64,000 nt of DNA from Paracoccus pantotrophus (GTDB lineage: Bacteria; Pseudomonadota; Alphaproteobacteria; Rhodobacterales; Rhodobacteraceae). A program made the position numbers and the translations under genes. Positions 30,157 to 39,082 of the stretch are shown here, piece by piece. The number at the start of each line of letters is the position of its first letter. Within the stretch, counting starts at the first letter, position 1. A model generated the notes under the pieces. That model saw only the letters and a program-made list of their open reading frames with translations. It was not told the DNA's origin and searched no databases. Where the stretch lies: NCBI RefSeq assembly GCF_008824185.1, contig NZ_CP044423.1:137501-201500 (forward strand). Reading direction: 5' to 3'.

Positions 30157-31785
30157 ATGTCGAATGCGGCCCAGACCCTTCCTGATGATCCGGCGCTTCT
30201 GAAGTCGCTGATCGCGGCGTTGCAGGCGGAAAACGCGAAGATCTCGGCCACGTTGCGCGCCCATGACCAGTTGATCCAGTCCCTGCGGCTGCGCATTGCC
30301 AGGCTGAAGAAGCAGGTCTTCGGCCAGTCCTCGGAAAAGATCGAGCGCGAGATCGAACAGCTGGAGCTGGCGCTCGAGGATCTCATGATCGCAGCGGCCG
30401 AAGGCCAGCCTGACGTCGTGAACGACGGCCAAAACGATGATGGGTTGGAAACGGCACCTGCCGATGAAGCTGCCGAGCGCCCATCCCGCCGACGTCCCCG
30501 GGTCTCGGACAGCACGCCGCGCGAGCGGCGGGAGCTCGACCCCGGCAGTTGCTGCCCCGATTGCGGCGGCGATTTGCGCCTGGTGGGCGAAGATGTCAGC
30601 GAGATGCTGGATCTGATCGCGGCACAATTGAAGGTTGTCCAGATCGCCCGCCTGAAAAAGTCCTGCCGCCGCTGTGAACGCATGGTGCAGATGCCGGCCC
30701 CCAGCCGGCCGATCCCCGGCAGCATGGCCGGTGCGAACCTGCTCGCCCACATCCTCGTCTCCAAGTTTGACGACCACCTTCCGCTTTATCGCCAGCATGA
30801 GATCTTCACCCGGATGGGCGCCGACATCCCGGACAGTACCTTGGTCGACTGGTGCGGTCGCGCCATGAAGGTGCTGGCACCGCTGATCGAGCGGATCGAG
30901 GTGGATGTGATGGCCAGCGACCTCCTTCATGCCGATGACACACCGATCCGGGTGCTGGATCGCGCGGGCCGCGACAAGGGGGTGGGCAAGGGTGTGAAGA
31001 AGGGCCGGATCTGGGCCTATGTCCGCGATCAGCGCCCTTGGGCAGGCGCCTCACCGCCCGGCGCGGTCTATGCCTTCGCGCCCGACTGGAAGGAAGAGCA
31101 CGTCCACGGCCATCTCGCCAACACCCGCGGCATTCTCCAGGCCGATGGCTACAAGGGTTATGCCAAGCTCTATGAACCGGAACCCGACGGGAAGCCCCGC
31201 CTTCGGGAGGCCGCGTGTTGGGCTCACCTGAGGCGTGACTTCCATGATGAATGGACCAAGACCAAATCAACGATCGCCCGCGAGGCACTCGACCGTATCG
31301 GCGCGCTCTATGACATCGAGCGGGAGATCACCGGCCATCCCGCCGATATCCGCCTTGCCGCGCGCCGGAAACACAGCGTTCCGAAGGTCGAGGTCTTCTT
31401 CGCCTGGTCAGAGCAGCAGCTCTCGCGGATCCCCGGCAAGGGCGATCTGGCCAAGGCCTTTCGTTACGGGCTGAGCCGCCGGGACGCTTTCAGCCTGTTC
31501 CTTGAGGACGGCCGGGTGGCGATCGACAACAATCCTGCCGAGCGCGCGCTGCGCCCGATCGGTGTCGGGCGCCGCAACTGGCTCTTCGCCGGTGCGGATA
31601 CCGGAGCCGAAACGCTGGCCCGCGCCATGACCATCGTTGAAACCGCCAAGATGAACGGCCTGGACCCCCAAGCCTATCTGGCCGACATCCTGGCCCGCAT
31701 CCATGATCACAAGATCAATCGGCTCGACGATCTGTTGCCCTGGAACTGGTCGCCGCTGCCCTCCGCCCTGCACGAGGCCGCCTGA
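30157..31785 (+). CDS. tnpC: IS66 transposase TnpC
   Basis: The 542-residue DDE transposase has an N-terminal coiled coil with 'RIARLKKQVFGQSSEKIE', a CPDCGG zinc motif and the catalytic domain: Asp in 'LLHADDTPIRVL', Asp in 'LQADGYKGYAKLYE' and Glu in 'NNPAERALRPIGVGRRNWLF'. The start at 30157 is chosen because upstream codons read into the tnpB intergenic gap. All catalytic residues are present, so the element may be active. Confidence 0.95.
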   Translation: MSNAAQTLPDDPALLKSLIAALQAENAKISATLRAHDQLIQSLRLRIARLKKQVFGQSSEKIEREIEQLELALEDLMIAAAEGQPDVVNDGQNDDGLETAPADEAAERPSRRRPRVSDSTPRERRELDPGSCCPDCGGDLRLVGEDVSEMLDLIAAQLKVVQIARLKKSCRRCERMVQMPAPSRPIPGSMAGANLLAHILVSKFDDHLPLYRQHEIFTRMGADIPDSTLVDWCGRAMKVLAPLIERIEVDVMASDLLHADDTPIRVLDRAGRDKGVGKGVKKGRIWAYVRDQRPWAGASPPGAVYAFAPDWKEEHVHGHLANTRGILQADGYKGYAKLYEPEPDGKPRLREAACWAHLRRDFHDEWTKTKSTIAREALDRIGALYDIEREITGHPADIRLAARRKHSVPKVEVFFAWSEQQLSRIPGKGDLAKAFRYGLSRRDAFSLFLEDGRVAIDNNPAERALRPIGVGRRNWLFAGADTGAETLARAMTIVETAKMNGLDPQAYLADILARIHDHKINRLDDLLPWNWSPLPSALHEAA

Positions 31786-32081
31786 TGGCAACCGTCACCC
31801 ACGTCTGCACCCTCGACTACATCGCAAAGATGCTGGGCGAAGACCCCGAGCTTCTCAAAGCCATCGTCTACAACGACGACAACCTGACCTATGGCTCGAT
31901 CATCAGCGTCTATACCGGCCCGGATGACACCGTCACCGCCCTGACCGATGACGGTATCGATGAACTGAAAGACATGCTCAGGGACGCGCGCATCACCACC
32001 GAAACCTGGCACGCGTTCCTCGACGACTTTGTCGATGACGCGGAACTCGTCGCCCGCATCAAGGCTCAGTCGCCGCGGTAA
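31785..32081 (+). CDS. IS66-associated small acidic protein
   Basis: This 98-residue acidic protein starts in an ATGA overlap with tnpC and ends just before the right inverted repeat, so it belongs to the element. It is rich in Asp/Glu ('LGEDPELLKAIVYNDDNLTYGS'). Similar small ORFs occur at this position in some alphaproteobacterial IS66 copies; no function is known. Confidence 0.75.
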   Translation: MATVTHVCTLDYIAKMLGEDPELLKAIVYNDDNLTYGSIISVYTGPDDTVTALTDDGIDELKDMLRDARITTETWHAFLDDFVDDAELVARIKAQSPR

Positions 32082-32096
32082 CAATCGGCCGGTTAC
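32074..32096 (-). repeat. IS66 right terminal inverted repeat
   Basis: Read on the minus strand it begins gtaaccggccgattgttacc, matching the left end at 20 of 23 bases. It overlaps the last codons of the accessory gene. Confidence 0.88.
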
Positions 32097-32099
32097 GAA

Positions 32100-32427
32100 A
32101 GGCACGCCGGTTTGCAAGGACAAAACTCGGGTGTTGGATATCGCAAACACCACCTTGGAGCATATTTATCCGCAGAAGCTCGATGCTAAGGACCGTGTCG
32201 CAGAGCTAGAACCGGTCAAGCATGCGCTCGGAAATCTGACCATCCTCGGTCCGGGCGAGAATGATGCGGCCGCGAACAAAAGCTTCCCCGACAAGCGTAA
32301 GGCGTTCGAGGAGTCCAACCTTCGCATCAACCGGCAGATCGCGAAGAATATGACCTGGACGAAAGCGGATGTCGATAAGCGCACAGGGTTGCTGGCCGAG
32401 ATCGCGGAGAAGATCTTTGTACCTTAG
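32100..32427 (+). pseudogene. 3' remnant of a DUF262/DUF1524 (GmrSD-type) restriction gene
   Basis: About 105 residues match the C-terminal DUF1524 HNH-like domain: 'TLEHIYPQ', 'LGNLTILGPGEN', 'NKSFPDKRKAFEESNLRINRQIA', 'W...DVDKRTGLLAEIAEKI'. In intact GmrSD proteins a DUF262 ParB-like NTPase precedes this domain, and the protein cleaves modified (for example glucosylated hydroxymethylcytosine) phage DNA. The upstream part is missing at the IS66 right end, so the gene is dead. Base composition is lower in GC than the hup or NRPS genes. Confidence 0.75.
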
Positions 32428-32492
32428 CGGCACGTTACTCACGCCATAGTAGTGCGGGTCGCACGCTGGCGGCTGTTGGATTCAGTTAAATG

Positions 32493-33833
32493 CTACGCCT
32501 CGAGTGAAAGGTAAGCACGTGAGTTCGATTCCGTGAGTAGTTGCTTAATCGCATTGCGTCGCGTTTGACGATCCAGCGTGTAGGTGTTCCGCCTGAACTC
32601 GATCCCTTCGAGTAGGGCCTTCACGTATCCAGATACCATGTCCGCAGCCATGATCAGCGTGGAGTCGAGCGTGTGGACGTACTTACTCGTGACCGATCCC
32701 TTTGCATGTCCAATCAGTGCGGCGATCGTGATCTCTGTGAAGCCAAGGTCGTTCGCGATGCTCGCGAAGCTGTGCCGCAGAACGTGTGGGGTCACGTCCC
32801 AAAGCTGCGTGTCTTTGAACATCTTCCTCCAGCTCTGCGGGAAGTTCCCGACGGCGTTGTCCAACCCCTTGCCGGGAAAAACATACGTGCCCGTGCGTCG
32901 CTTCCGTTCGTTCTCGAGATACTCAACAACAGGCAGTCCCACAGGACGAACAGAGGAACCCTCCTTGCTATCGACCAGCCGTAGGCAGCTACCCTCAAGA
33001 TCGACCTCGCTCCATTTGAGATTTATGATTTCTCCGCGACGGCAGCCAGTAAGCGCGATCAGCCTGAGGATATCAGCGTGTATGCGGTAGTGCTCGCTCT
33101 CCTGGGCCTCCCGAAGAATGCCGCCTAAAATCCGGTATTCTGCTTCGCTGAGCCGACGGTCGCGAACCTGATATTTCGGTTTGCGGAGACCATGCGTCGG
33201 GTTGTGCTCAATCACGCCGGCCTCGACGGCATAAGAGAAGATTCCGCCAAGCAGACCCATTGTCCGGATGGCGGTGCCGCGGCCGCCGCGGACGATGGCC
33301 TTGCCGCGAAGCTTTTCGGTTTTCATTGTTACGCGTGTCTTGCCGGCGATGATGTCCTTCATCAGATTGTTCATGTCCGGCTTGGTGATGTCCCGCACAC
33401 GTCGTGTCCCCAGAAGGGGAATGATGTGTCTGCGGATACGACCAACATCGGTGGCGATGGTAGTCTCCTTCTTCGGCCTGCCACCTTTTCCGAGAATGAG
33501 GCCGGCTTCCATGTCGGCTATGTACTGCTCGCAGAGTTGCTTGATAGTGACTGCCTTGCGATCTTCTTCTCGTTCTTCTGCGGGATCCTCACCTTGAGCA
33601 ACCCGGCCGAGTTGCGCTTTCGCCTCACGACGCGCGGTCTCGGGTGTCCACACGCCATGAAGGCCGATCGTGTAGCGGCGCGAGCGGCCACGAGACCGGT
33701 ACTGAATCACATAGCTCCGCTTCCCTGACGCGAAGATGCGAAGGCCAAATCCTGGGAGTTCATCGTCCCATATGACGTAGTCCTTGCTGCCTATCTCGGC
33801 CGTATCGACGAGCCGCTTAGTGATCTTTGCCAT
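32493..33833 (-). CDS. int: tyrosine recombinase (phage/island integrase)
   Basis: The 446-residue integrase has an N-terminal DUF4102-like arm domain ('LPGFGLRIFASGKRSYVIQYR', 'YTIGLHGVWTPETARREAKA'), a core-binding SAM-like domain, and a catalytic domain with Arg in 'LTGCRRGEIINLKW', 'HVLRHSFAS', 'LIGHA' and the Tyr in 'TSKYVHT'. It is of the P4/island type. Start 33833 gives the usual 'MAKITKRLVD' N terminus; longer readings have no support. It lies on the same strand as, and downstream of, the truncated nrdD and its riboswitch. Confidence 0.93.
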   Translation of the reverse strand: MAKITKRLVDTAEIGSKDYVIWDDELPGFGLRIFASGKRSYVIQYRSRGRSRRYTIGLHGVWTPETARREAKAQLGRVAQGEDPAEEREEDRKAVTIKQLCEQYIADMEAGLILGKGGRPKKETTIATDVGRIRRHIIPLLGTRRVRDITKPDMNNLMKDIIAGKTRVTMKTEKLRGKAIVRGGRGTAIRTMGLLGGIFSYAVEAGVIEHNPTHGLRKPKYQVRDRRLSEAEYRILGGILREAQESEHYRIHADILRLIALTGCRRGEIINLKWSEVDLEGSCLRLVDSKEGSSVRPVGLPVVEYLENERKRRTGTYVFPGKGLDNAVGNFPQSWRKMFKDTQLWDVTPHVLRHSFASIANDLGFTEITIAALIGHAKGSVTSKYVHTLDSTLIMAADMVSGYVKALLEGIEFRRNTYTLDRQTRRNAIKQLLTESNSRAYLSLEA

Positions 33834-33976
33834 GCTCCAAGTCCCTGCCGAACCCGACATTCGCGTAAGCACCACGTAAGCACTTGGCGGCAAATTCGGG
33901 CGTATTCTCGGATAGGGACTTCGGAGACATGATCCTGAAAATCAATGCATCTCAGATAGTTATCGTGTTCCGGCGT

Positions 33977-34002
33977 GCCCTATCGCGCAATTCGGATAGG
34001 GC
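33977..34002. repeat. inverted repeat at the nrdD breakpoint
   Basis: Perfect 8-bp arms gccctatc/gatagggc surround a 10-nt loop, directly next to where nrdD similarity ends. A further gataggg occurs at 33911-33917. The position suggests a recombination or attachment site of the integrase-bearing element; this is inference. Confidence 0.45.
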
Positions 34003-34318
34003 AATGAACCAGCTCGGTCAGCAAGGTGCGCAGCGACCAGCCGGCGCAGTAGCCGGCCAGCATGTCGAGGTCGTGGATATGCAGGTCGCCCCGGCGATGC
34101 GCCTCGCCCACGGCGGGCGGATAGACATGCGACAGCCAGTAATTGGCCACCACCTTGCCCGAGACGTTCAGGATCAGCCCGCCGAGCGAATAGTCCTGAT
34201 TGGCATTGGCATTCACTCGCCAATCGGCGCGGTCCAGGTATTCGTTGACCGACGAGGCGACATCGACGGCGACATCCCTTGCCGGCGCGATGGGCGGGGG
34301 CGTAAGCGGCGCCGGCAT
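34003..34318 (-). pseudogene. nrdD: anaerobic ribonucleoside-triphosphate reductase NrdD, N-terminal fragment
   Basis: About 100 residues match the class III ribonucleotide reductase: 'VNEYLDRADWRVNANANQ', 'YSLGGLILNVSGKVVANYWL', 'GDLHIHDLDMLAGYCAGWS'. The frame then ends within 8 codons after 'LRTLLTE', where NrdD should continue for some 500 residues with the glycyl radical site. AAGGGAGGG precedes the ATG. A B12 riboswitch lies 212 bp upstream. The truncation coincides with the integrase side of the accessory region, so anaerobic dNTP synthesis from this locus is lost. Confidence 0.85.
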
Positions 34319-34530
34319 CAACGCGCCCTCCCTTGCCTGCGGCTTGCTGCCGCCCTTGCGGTGCTGCGGACGGCGGCGCCGGCCTCGGCAGGTCTGGTGG
34401 TGAAGGATGGCCGCATCTGTTCCCCGTGCTGCTGTGGGCGGGGCAGGCCAGGACGCATGGAGCCCTGCGGCGACAAGGCCGCATTGCCAGGCGCACCGCC
34501 GGGACACCCCGCCCGTGGTTCATCGTCATC

Positions 34531-34715
34531 GTCACGGCAGGTCTCCTGGCTCGCAGGTCGCGGCCCTTGCCGGCCTTCCCAATGCCGTGCGGCACCAGTG
34601 GCGTGATCCGGCGCAGGCTCGCTGCTTACAGTTGCGGGGGCAGCGCCGGCCTTGCTCCGAAAGGCGCACCGGCTTCCCTCTTCGCTTTCGGGCCGGATCG
34701 ACCCGAAAGAACCGT
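34531..34715 (-). promoter_or_regulatory. cobalamin (B12) riboswitch
   Basis: On the minus strand the conserved blocks occur in order: 'gagggaagccggtg', 'gctgcccccgcaactgtaag', 'gccactgg', 'gggaaggcc' and 'gcgagccaggagacctgcc'. This is the adenosylcobalamin aptamer core with its B12 box. It precedes nrdD, where it would shut off the class III enzyme when B12 is available for a B12-dependent (class II) reductase. The transcript now continues into an nrdD fragment and the integrase. Confidence 0.93.
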
Positions 34716-34942
34716 GATGCCTACATATAGGGATTAAGGCGCCGTATCCGTCAAGATGTTGTATTGACCTGCGACACTTTGTCCAAGAGAGGAAGTCAGA
34801 CCGCTCACAACAACGGGTGCAGCGGACCTGAAGCAGGCCGATACGGTTTTGTACATGCAAATTTTCTGCTTGTGGTAGAGCGTCGTACAATTCGGAACCG
34901 GCCAGTCCAGGCCCGATGGATCAGCAGGCTCTTAGAGAAGAT

Positions 34943-34970
34943 GAATGCCCCGATCCTTGTCGGGGCATTC
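34943..34970 (-). terminator. hairpin terminator of the TonB receptor gene
   Basis: A perfect 10-bp stem (gaatgccccg/cggggcattc) with an 8-nt loop lies 8 nt after the receptor stop codon. On the minus strand it is followed by the T-rich catcttctct. Confidence 0.75.
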
Positions 34971-34977
34971 GTTCGCA

Positions 34978-37062
34978 TCAGAAGGTCATCTTCAGGCCGA
35001 TACCCAGCTCGCGTGGCTCGACCACGGTGGCCTCGAAGCCGCCGATCGAGCGGCTGGCCCGCAGATAGGTCACCGAGCGGTCGTCGAACAGGTTGTTGAC
35101 ATAGGCGAAGGCCTGCAGGTTCTCGCGCGGTTGCCAGGTCAGCCGGGCATTGGCCACGGTATAGGAATCGACCCAGGTGTCGCGGTCCTCGTTGTCGTCG
35201 GAATAATAGCCGTCGGTATGGCGCAGCTGGCCGCTGAGCCGCCATTCCGGGGTGATGTCCCAATCGGCCGCCAGCGAAAGCGTATAGTCCGGGGACCGGC
35301 CGAAGCGATGGCCCTGGTAATCCGCCGCCGCGCTGGTGAAGCGGCTGATCTCGGTATGCAACAGGCCCAGCCCCGCCTTGACCCGCAGATTGTCGCGCAG
35401 CAGATAGTCCATCCCCAGTTCCAGGCCATAGGACTTGGCGCGCTCGGCATTGACGGTGATCGAACTGCCGATGTTCTCGGGCAGGCTGGTCACGACATAG
35501 CGCTGCGCATCATGGAGCTGGGTGTAGAACAGGTTGCCGGTCAGTTCCAGCCGGTCGTCGAGCAACCGGGTGCGGCCGAAGATCTCGTAGTTCCACGAGG
35601 TCTCGGCGTCGAAGGGCACGTATTCCCCGCTGGTCAGGTTCAGCGTCACCCCGCCTGGGTTGTAACCCTTGCTGATCATGGCGCCGATGCGGGTCGATGC
35701 GTCCAGGTCATAGGCCAGCGCGATCCTGGGCAGCCAGGCGTCGAAGCTTTCGTCGTAATCCAGCACGTTCGGGGTAAAGCTCGACACGCCGCGCCGGGTG
35801 ATGTCGTCGCGCTGATAGCGCAGCCCGCCGGTCAGGCTCCAGCGGTCGGCAAGGCGCCAGGTGGTTTCGGCGAATATCCCCAGGCTGTCCTTGCGGTCGT
35901 CATAGGTGGTGGTGCCGCGGTAATCCAGAAGCTCGTCCGAATCGGTGCGCGAGACGAACAGTCCCGCTACGCCGCTGAACTGGTCTTCGGGCGTCCCGAA
36001 GGTTACGCGCGTCTCGTTCGAGGTCACGTCCTGATCCAGGATCGCTGTGCCCGCGCTGACCGGCTCGGTCGAGCGTTTGACCCAGATGTCGGAATATTGC
36101 AGCTGGTTGAACAACGTCCAGCCATTGCCGAATTCATAGCTGACATCAAGGATGGTGGTGTTCGTGCGCAGCCGCCAGCTGGGATTCGAGGCGGTGGCGC
36201 TTTCCAGATCCTCATAGGGCTCGGTCGCGGCTTCCCAGTTCGGCCGGTTGGTCAGGCTGTGCGAGAAGGTCAGCTTGCCCTCGAGCCCCGGGATCTCCTG
36301 CGGCTGCCACAGCAGCTTGGCGCGGATGGTGCGGGATTCATGGTCCTGGTCGGTCGAGCCGACGGCGAAATCCGGGTTGGTATAGTCGATGTAATTGTCG
36401 CGCGCCCAGTAGTCGACGGCGATGCGCCCGGCCAGATCCTCGGACAAGGGCCCCGAGGCCATCAGGCTGGCGCGGCGGCGGTTGTGGCTGCCATATTCCA
36501 GCTGCGCGGCGCCCTCGGGCTGGAAAGTCGGATCCTTGGTCTTGACGATGATCGCCCCGGCGATCGAGTTCGCGCCTTGGGTCGCGGTCTGCGGGCCGCG
36601 AAAGACCTCGATCGACTCGACGTCCCAAAGCGCCTGGCTGCCCCAGACGATCTCGTTATAGCCCAGGTAATGCCCGTCCAGATTGAAGGCCAGCCGCGGG
36701 GCCGTGCCGCCGAAGAAGGCCACCGCGCCGGAATTCGGACCCTCGCTGTCCTGCCCGCGGATGGTGGGGGCGCCGCCTTGGCCGCCCGAGGCGACATAGG
36801 TCACGTTGGCGATGCCCGTCGCCGCATCGGCGGTGCTGTCCTGCCCGCCGCTCTCCTCAAGGTCGCGCGTGGTCAGGACGGCCACCGAAGAGGCGGTATC
36901 CTTGATGCTGCGCGCCTGCTTTTCGCCGGTCAGGACGATTTCGTCCAGCCGCACCGCCTCGGCCATGCCCTGATTGTCCTGAGCCAGCGCGGGGGCCGTG
37001 GCCAATGCCAGCATGGCGACCGTGCCAAGCAGCACCGGGATTTTATGTCCATTCATCTCCAA
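34978..37062 (-). CDS. TonB-dependent siderophore receptor
   Basis: The 694-residue outer-membrane protein has a signal peptide (cleavage after 'APALAQ'), a TonB-box-like 'DEIVLTG' near residue 40, a plug domain ('SVAVLTTRDLEE', 'VESIEVFRGPQTATQGANSIAGAI') and a 22-strand barrel ending in the aromatic 'IGLKMTF'. The start fits the signal sequence. Its position divergent from the salicylate genes argues that it imports the siderophore made by this locus. Confidence 0.93.
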   Translation of the reverse strand: MEMNGHKIPVLLGTVAMLALATAPALAQDNQGMAEAVRLDEIVLTGEKQARSIKDTASSVAVLTTRDLEESGGQDSTADAATGIANVTYVASGGQGGAPTIRGQDSEGPNSGAVAFFGGTAPRLAFNLDGHYLGYNEIVWGSQALWDVESIEVFRGPQTATQGANSIAGAIIVKTKDPTFQPEGAAQLEYGSHNRRRASLMASGPLSEDLAGRIAVDYWARDNYIDYTNPDFAVGSTDQDHESRTIRAKLLWQPQEIPGLEGKLTFSHSLTNRPNWEAATEPYEDLESATASNPSWRLRTNTTILDVSYEFGNGWTLFNQLQYSDIWVKRSTEPVSAGTAILDQDVTSNETRVTFGTPEDQFSGVAGLFVSRTDSDELLDYRGTTTYDDRKDSLGIFAETTWRLADRWSLTGGLRYQRDDITRRGVSSFTPNVLDYDESFDAWLPRIALAYDLDASTRIGAMISKGYNPGGVTLNLTSGEYVPFDAETSWNYEIFGRTRLLDDRLELTGNLFYTQLHDAQRYVVTSLPENIGSSITVNAERAKSYGLELGMDYLLRDNLRVKAGLGLLHTEISRFTSAAADYQGHRFGRSPDYTLSLAADWDITPEWRLSGQLRHTDGYYSDDNEDRDTWVDSYTVANARLTWQPRENLQAFAYVNNLFDDRSVTYLRASRSIGGFEATVVEPRELGIGLKMTF

Positions 37063-37414
37063 ACCCTATCCAGATCTACTGCGGGCTGGCGAATGCTGGC
37101 TGCCATTTGCGATTCCGTTCCCCCGGCGGGAAACCGCCGAGCGACAGCGCCGGGTTAACCGATTGACAAGGCTTGGGGCAAGGGCGGCGGCGCCTGGGAA
37201 TCCAGGGCGTGACCCCTGCGCCACAACCTGCGCCGCAGGATCACTTTACACCCATCTGCAGTTGTGCGACAGTAATCCGATAAAAAAGATAAGATACCGT
37301 GCGTTCAGCCCTCCGCCAGTCGTCACGGTCGGGATTTCGGCGGAGCGGACATGGTCCTCCCTATCAAGGAAGATTTGCCCACCCTTCGCCAGCGGATTGC
37401 GAAAGGAGATTGCT
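37063..37414. promoter_or_regulatory. divergent promoter region between receptor and salicylate genes
   Basis: The 352 bp separate two divergently transcribed iron-acquisition genes and must contain both promoters. An A-rich stretch near 37280-37295 is the only compositional feature. No perfect TGA-N9-TCA or Fur-like dyad was found by eye. Confidence 0.5.
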
Positions 37415-39082
37415 GTGGCAGATCACGCTCTGGACTGGCAGGCCCGCTGCCCGTTCTGGCCCCGGGACGTTGCTGACCGTTACCGCGAGGCCGGGATCTG
37501 GCGATACGAGACATTCTTCGACCTTCTGGCGCGGCAAGCCGGGCGGCTGGGTCGGCGGATCGCCCTGATCGACGGAGAGCGGCAGATCGGTTACGACCGG
37601 TTGCACCGCGATGCGCTGGCATTGGCGGGCGGGCTTTCGGCGCTGGGACTGGTCCGCGGCGACCGGGTGGTGGTGCAATTCCCCAATTGCGGGGAATTCG
37701 TCACGCTGTTCTTCGCGCTTTGCCGGCTGGGCGTCGTGCCGGTGCTGGCCTTGCCCGGGCATCGCGACCTTGAGCTTGGCCAGTTTGCCGATTTCACCGG
37801 CGCCCGCGCGATCCTGACGGCGCAGGAGCCCGAGGGGTATGACATGGTGGCGCTGGCCCGGCGGGTGCAGGCCAAGGTTCCCTCGGTCCGGCATGTGGTG
37901 GTGCTGGGCGACAGCCGGGACGCGACGCCCTTCGACAGCCTGTTCCGTCCCGATCTCCCGTTGCCGGCCGGTCCCAATGCCGAGGACGTGGCCTGCTTCC
38001 AGATCTCGGGCGGGACGACCGGCGTGCCCAAGCTGATCCCGCGCCGGCACATGGAATATCTTTACAACATCCGCATGGCGGTGGCGGCCAGCGGGCTGGA
38101 CGGCGATACGCGCTATCTGTGCGTGCTGCCGATGATGCACAACTTCCCGATGGCCTGCCCGGGTTTCCTGGGCACGCTGCAGGCCGGGGGCACGGTGGTC
38201 GTCGCACCCGAACCCGAGGCCGGGATCTGCTTCGACCTGATCGCCCGCCATCGCGTCACGATGACCGCGCTGGTGCCGCCGCTGGCGCTGCTGTGGCTGG
38301 ATGCGCAGGCCGGGCTGGGGGCGGACCTGTCGTCGCTGCAACTGCTGCAGGTCGGCGGCGCCAAGCTGAACCCGTCCAGCGCCCGGCGCATCCGGCCGGA
38401 GCTGGGCTGCCAGCTGCAGCAGGTCTTCGGCATGGCCGAGGGGCTGGTCTGCTTCACCGCGCTGACCGACAGCGAGGAGCGTATCGTGAACACCCAGGGC
38501 CGGCCCATGTCACCCTGGGACGAGCTGCGCATCATCCGCCCGGATGGGCGCGAGGCCGCCATCGGCGAGCCGGGCGAGCTGCAGGTCCGCGGCCCCTACA
38601 CGATCCGCGGCTATTACGACATGGCCGGGCACAATGCCCAGGCCTTCACCGCCGACGGGTTCTATCGCTCGGGCGACATCGCGCGGCGCGATGCCGACGG
38701 CGCGATCACCGTCGAGGGGCGGGCCAAGGACCAGGTGAACCGGGGCGGCGAAAAGATCGGCGTGGACGAGGTCGAGGATCTGCTGGTCGCCCATGCCTCG
38801 GTGCTGGATGCGGCGGTGGTGGGGCGGCCCGATGCGCTGATGGGCGAAAGGCTTTGCGCCTTCGTGCTGGCCGCGCCGGGCACCACGCCCCGGCCAGGGG
38901 CGTTGCGCCGCCATCTGGCCGAGGCCGGGCTTGCCGCCTTCAAGATCCCCGAAGAGGTGATCGTGCTGGATCGCTTTCCGCAAACCGGCGTCGGCAAGGT
39001 CAACAAGCGCCAGCTGCGCGAGCAACTGCGCGAGGCGCATTTCCCCGATCCCGTCGCCGCGCGGCAGGAGGAGCGTGCATGA
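37415..39082 (+). CDS. salicylate (aryl)-AMP ligase, PchD/EntE family
   Basis: The enzyme activates an aryl acid with ATP and loads it on an aryl carrier protein. The 555 residues match stand-alone aryl adenylation domains: 'CFQISGGTTGVPKLIPR' (A3), 'LPMMHNFPMACPG', 'GMAEGLVCFT', 'YRSGDIARRDADG' and 'GRAKDQVNRGGEKIG', with the catalytic Lys in 'GVGKVNK'. Start is GTG at 37415 behind AAAGGAGA. The next gene, overlapping by ATGA, makes salicylate, so salicylate is the likely substrate rather than 2,3-dihydroxybenzoate. Confidence 0.88.
   Translation: MADHALDWQARCPFWPRDVADRYREAGIWRYETFFDLLARQAGRLGRRIALIDGERQIGYDRLHRDALALAGGLSALGLVRGDRVVVQFPNCGEFVTLFFALCRLGVVPVLALPGHRDLELGQFADFTGARAILTAQEPEGYDMVALARRVQAKVPSVRHVVVLGDSRDATPFDSLFRPDLPLPAGPNAEDVACFQISGGTTGVPKLIPRRHMEYLYNIRMAVAASGLDGDTRYLCVLPMMHNFPMACPGFLGTLQAGGTVVVAPEPEAGICFDLIARHRVTMTALVPPLALLWLDAQAGLGADLSSLQLLQVGGAKLNPSSARRIRPELGCQLQQVFGMAEGLVCFTALTDSEERIVNTQGRPMSPWDELRIIRPDGREAAIGEPGELQVRGPYTIRGYYDMAGHNAQAFTADGFYRSGDIARRDADGAITVEGRAKDQVNRGGEKIGVDEVEDLLVAHASVLDAAVVGRPDALMGERLCAFVLAAPGTTPRPGALRRHLAEAGLAAFKIPEEVIVLDRFPQTGVGKVNKRQLREQLREAHFPDPVAARQEERA

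Larger units (their letters stand above)
29268..32096 (+). mobile_element. complete IS66-family insertion sequence
   Basis: The 2829-bp element has tnpA, tnpB, tnpC and one accessory gene. The ends (29268-29290 and 32074-32096) are inverted repeats matching at 20 of 23 positions, beginning gtaac. IS66 elements normally make 8-bp target duplications, but the flanks caggaata (left) and gaaaggca (right) differ. The insertion truncates a DUF1524 gene on its right. Confidence 0.92.

Noticed and set aside
32518..32540. tRNA T-arm-like gttcgattcc near the integrase end, a possible att tRNA
   Set aside because: It lies inside the integrase coding sequence, and no acceptor stem or other arm is present.
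32506..33885. Repeated gtaagcac at 32511 and twice near 33866-33885, considered as integrase arm sites
   Set aside because: The first copy lies in the integrase gene end and the units are too short to separate from chance.
37063..37414. Fur or RirA box in the receptor/salicylate divergent region
   Set aside because: No TGA-N9-TCA or 19-bp Fur-like dyad was found on inspection.
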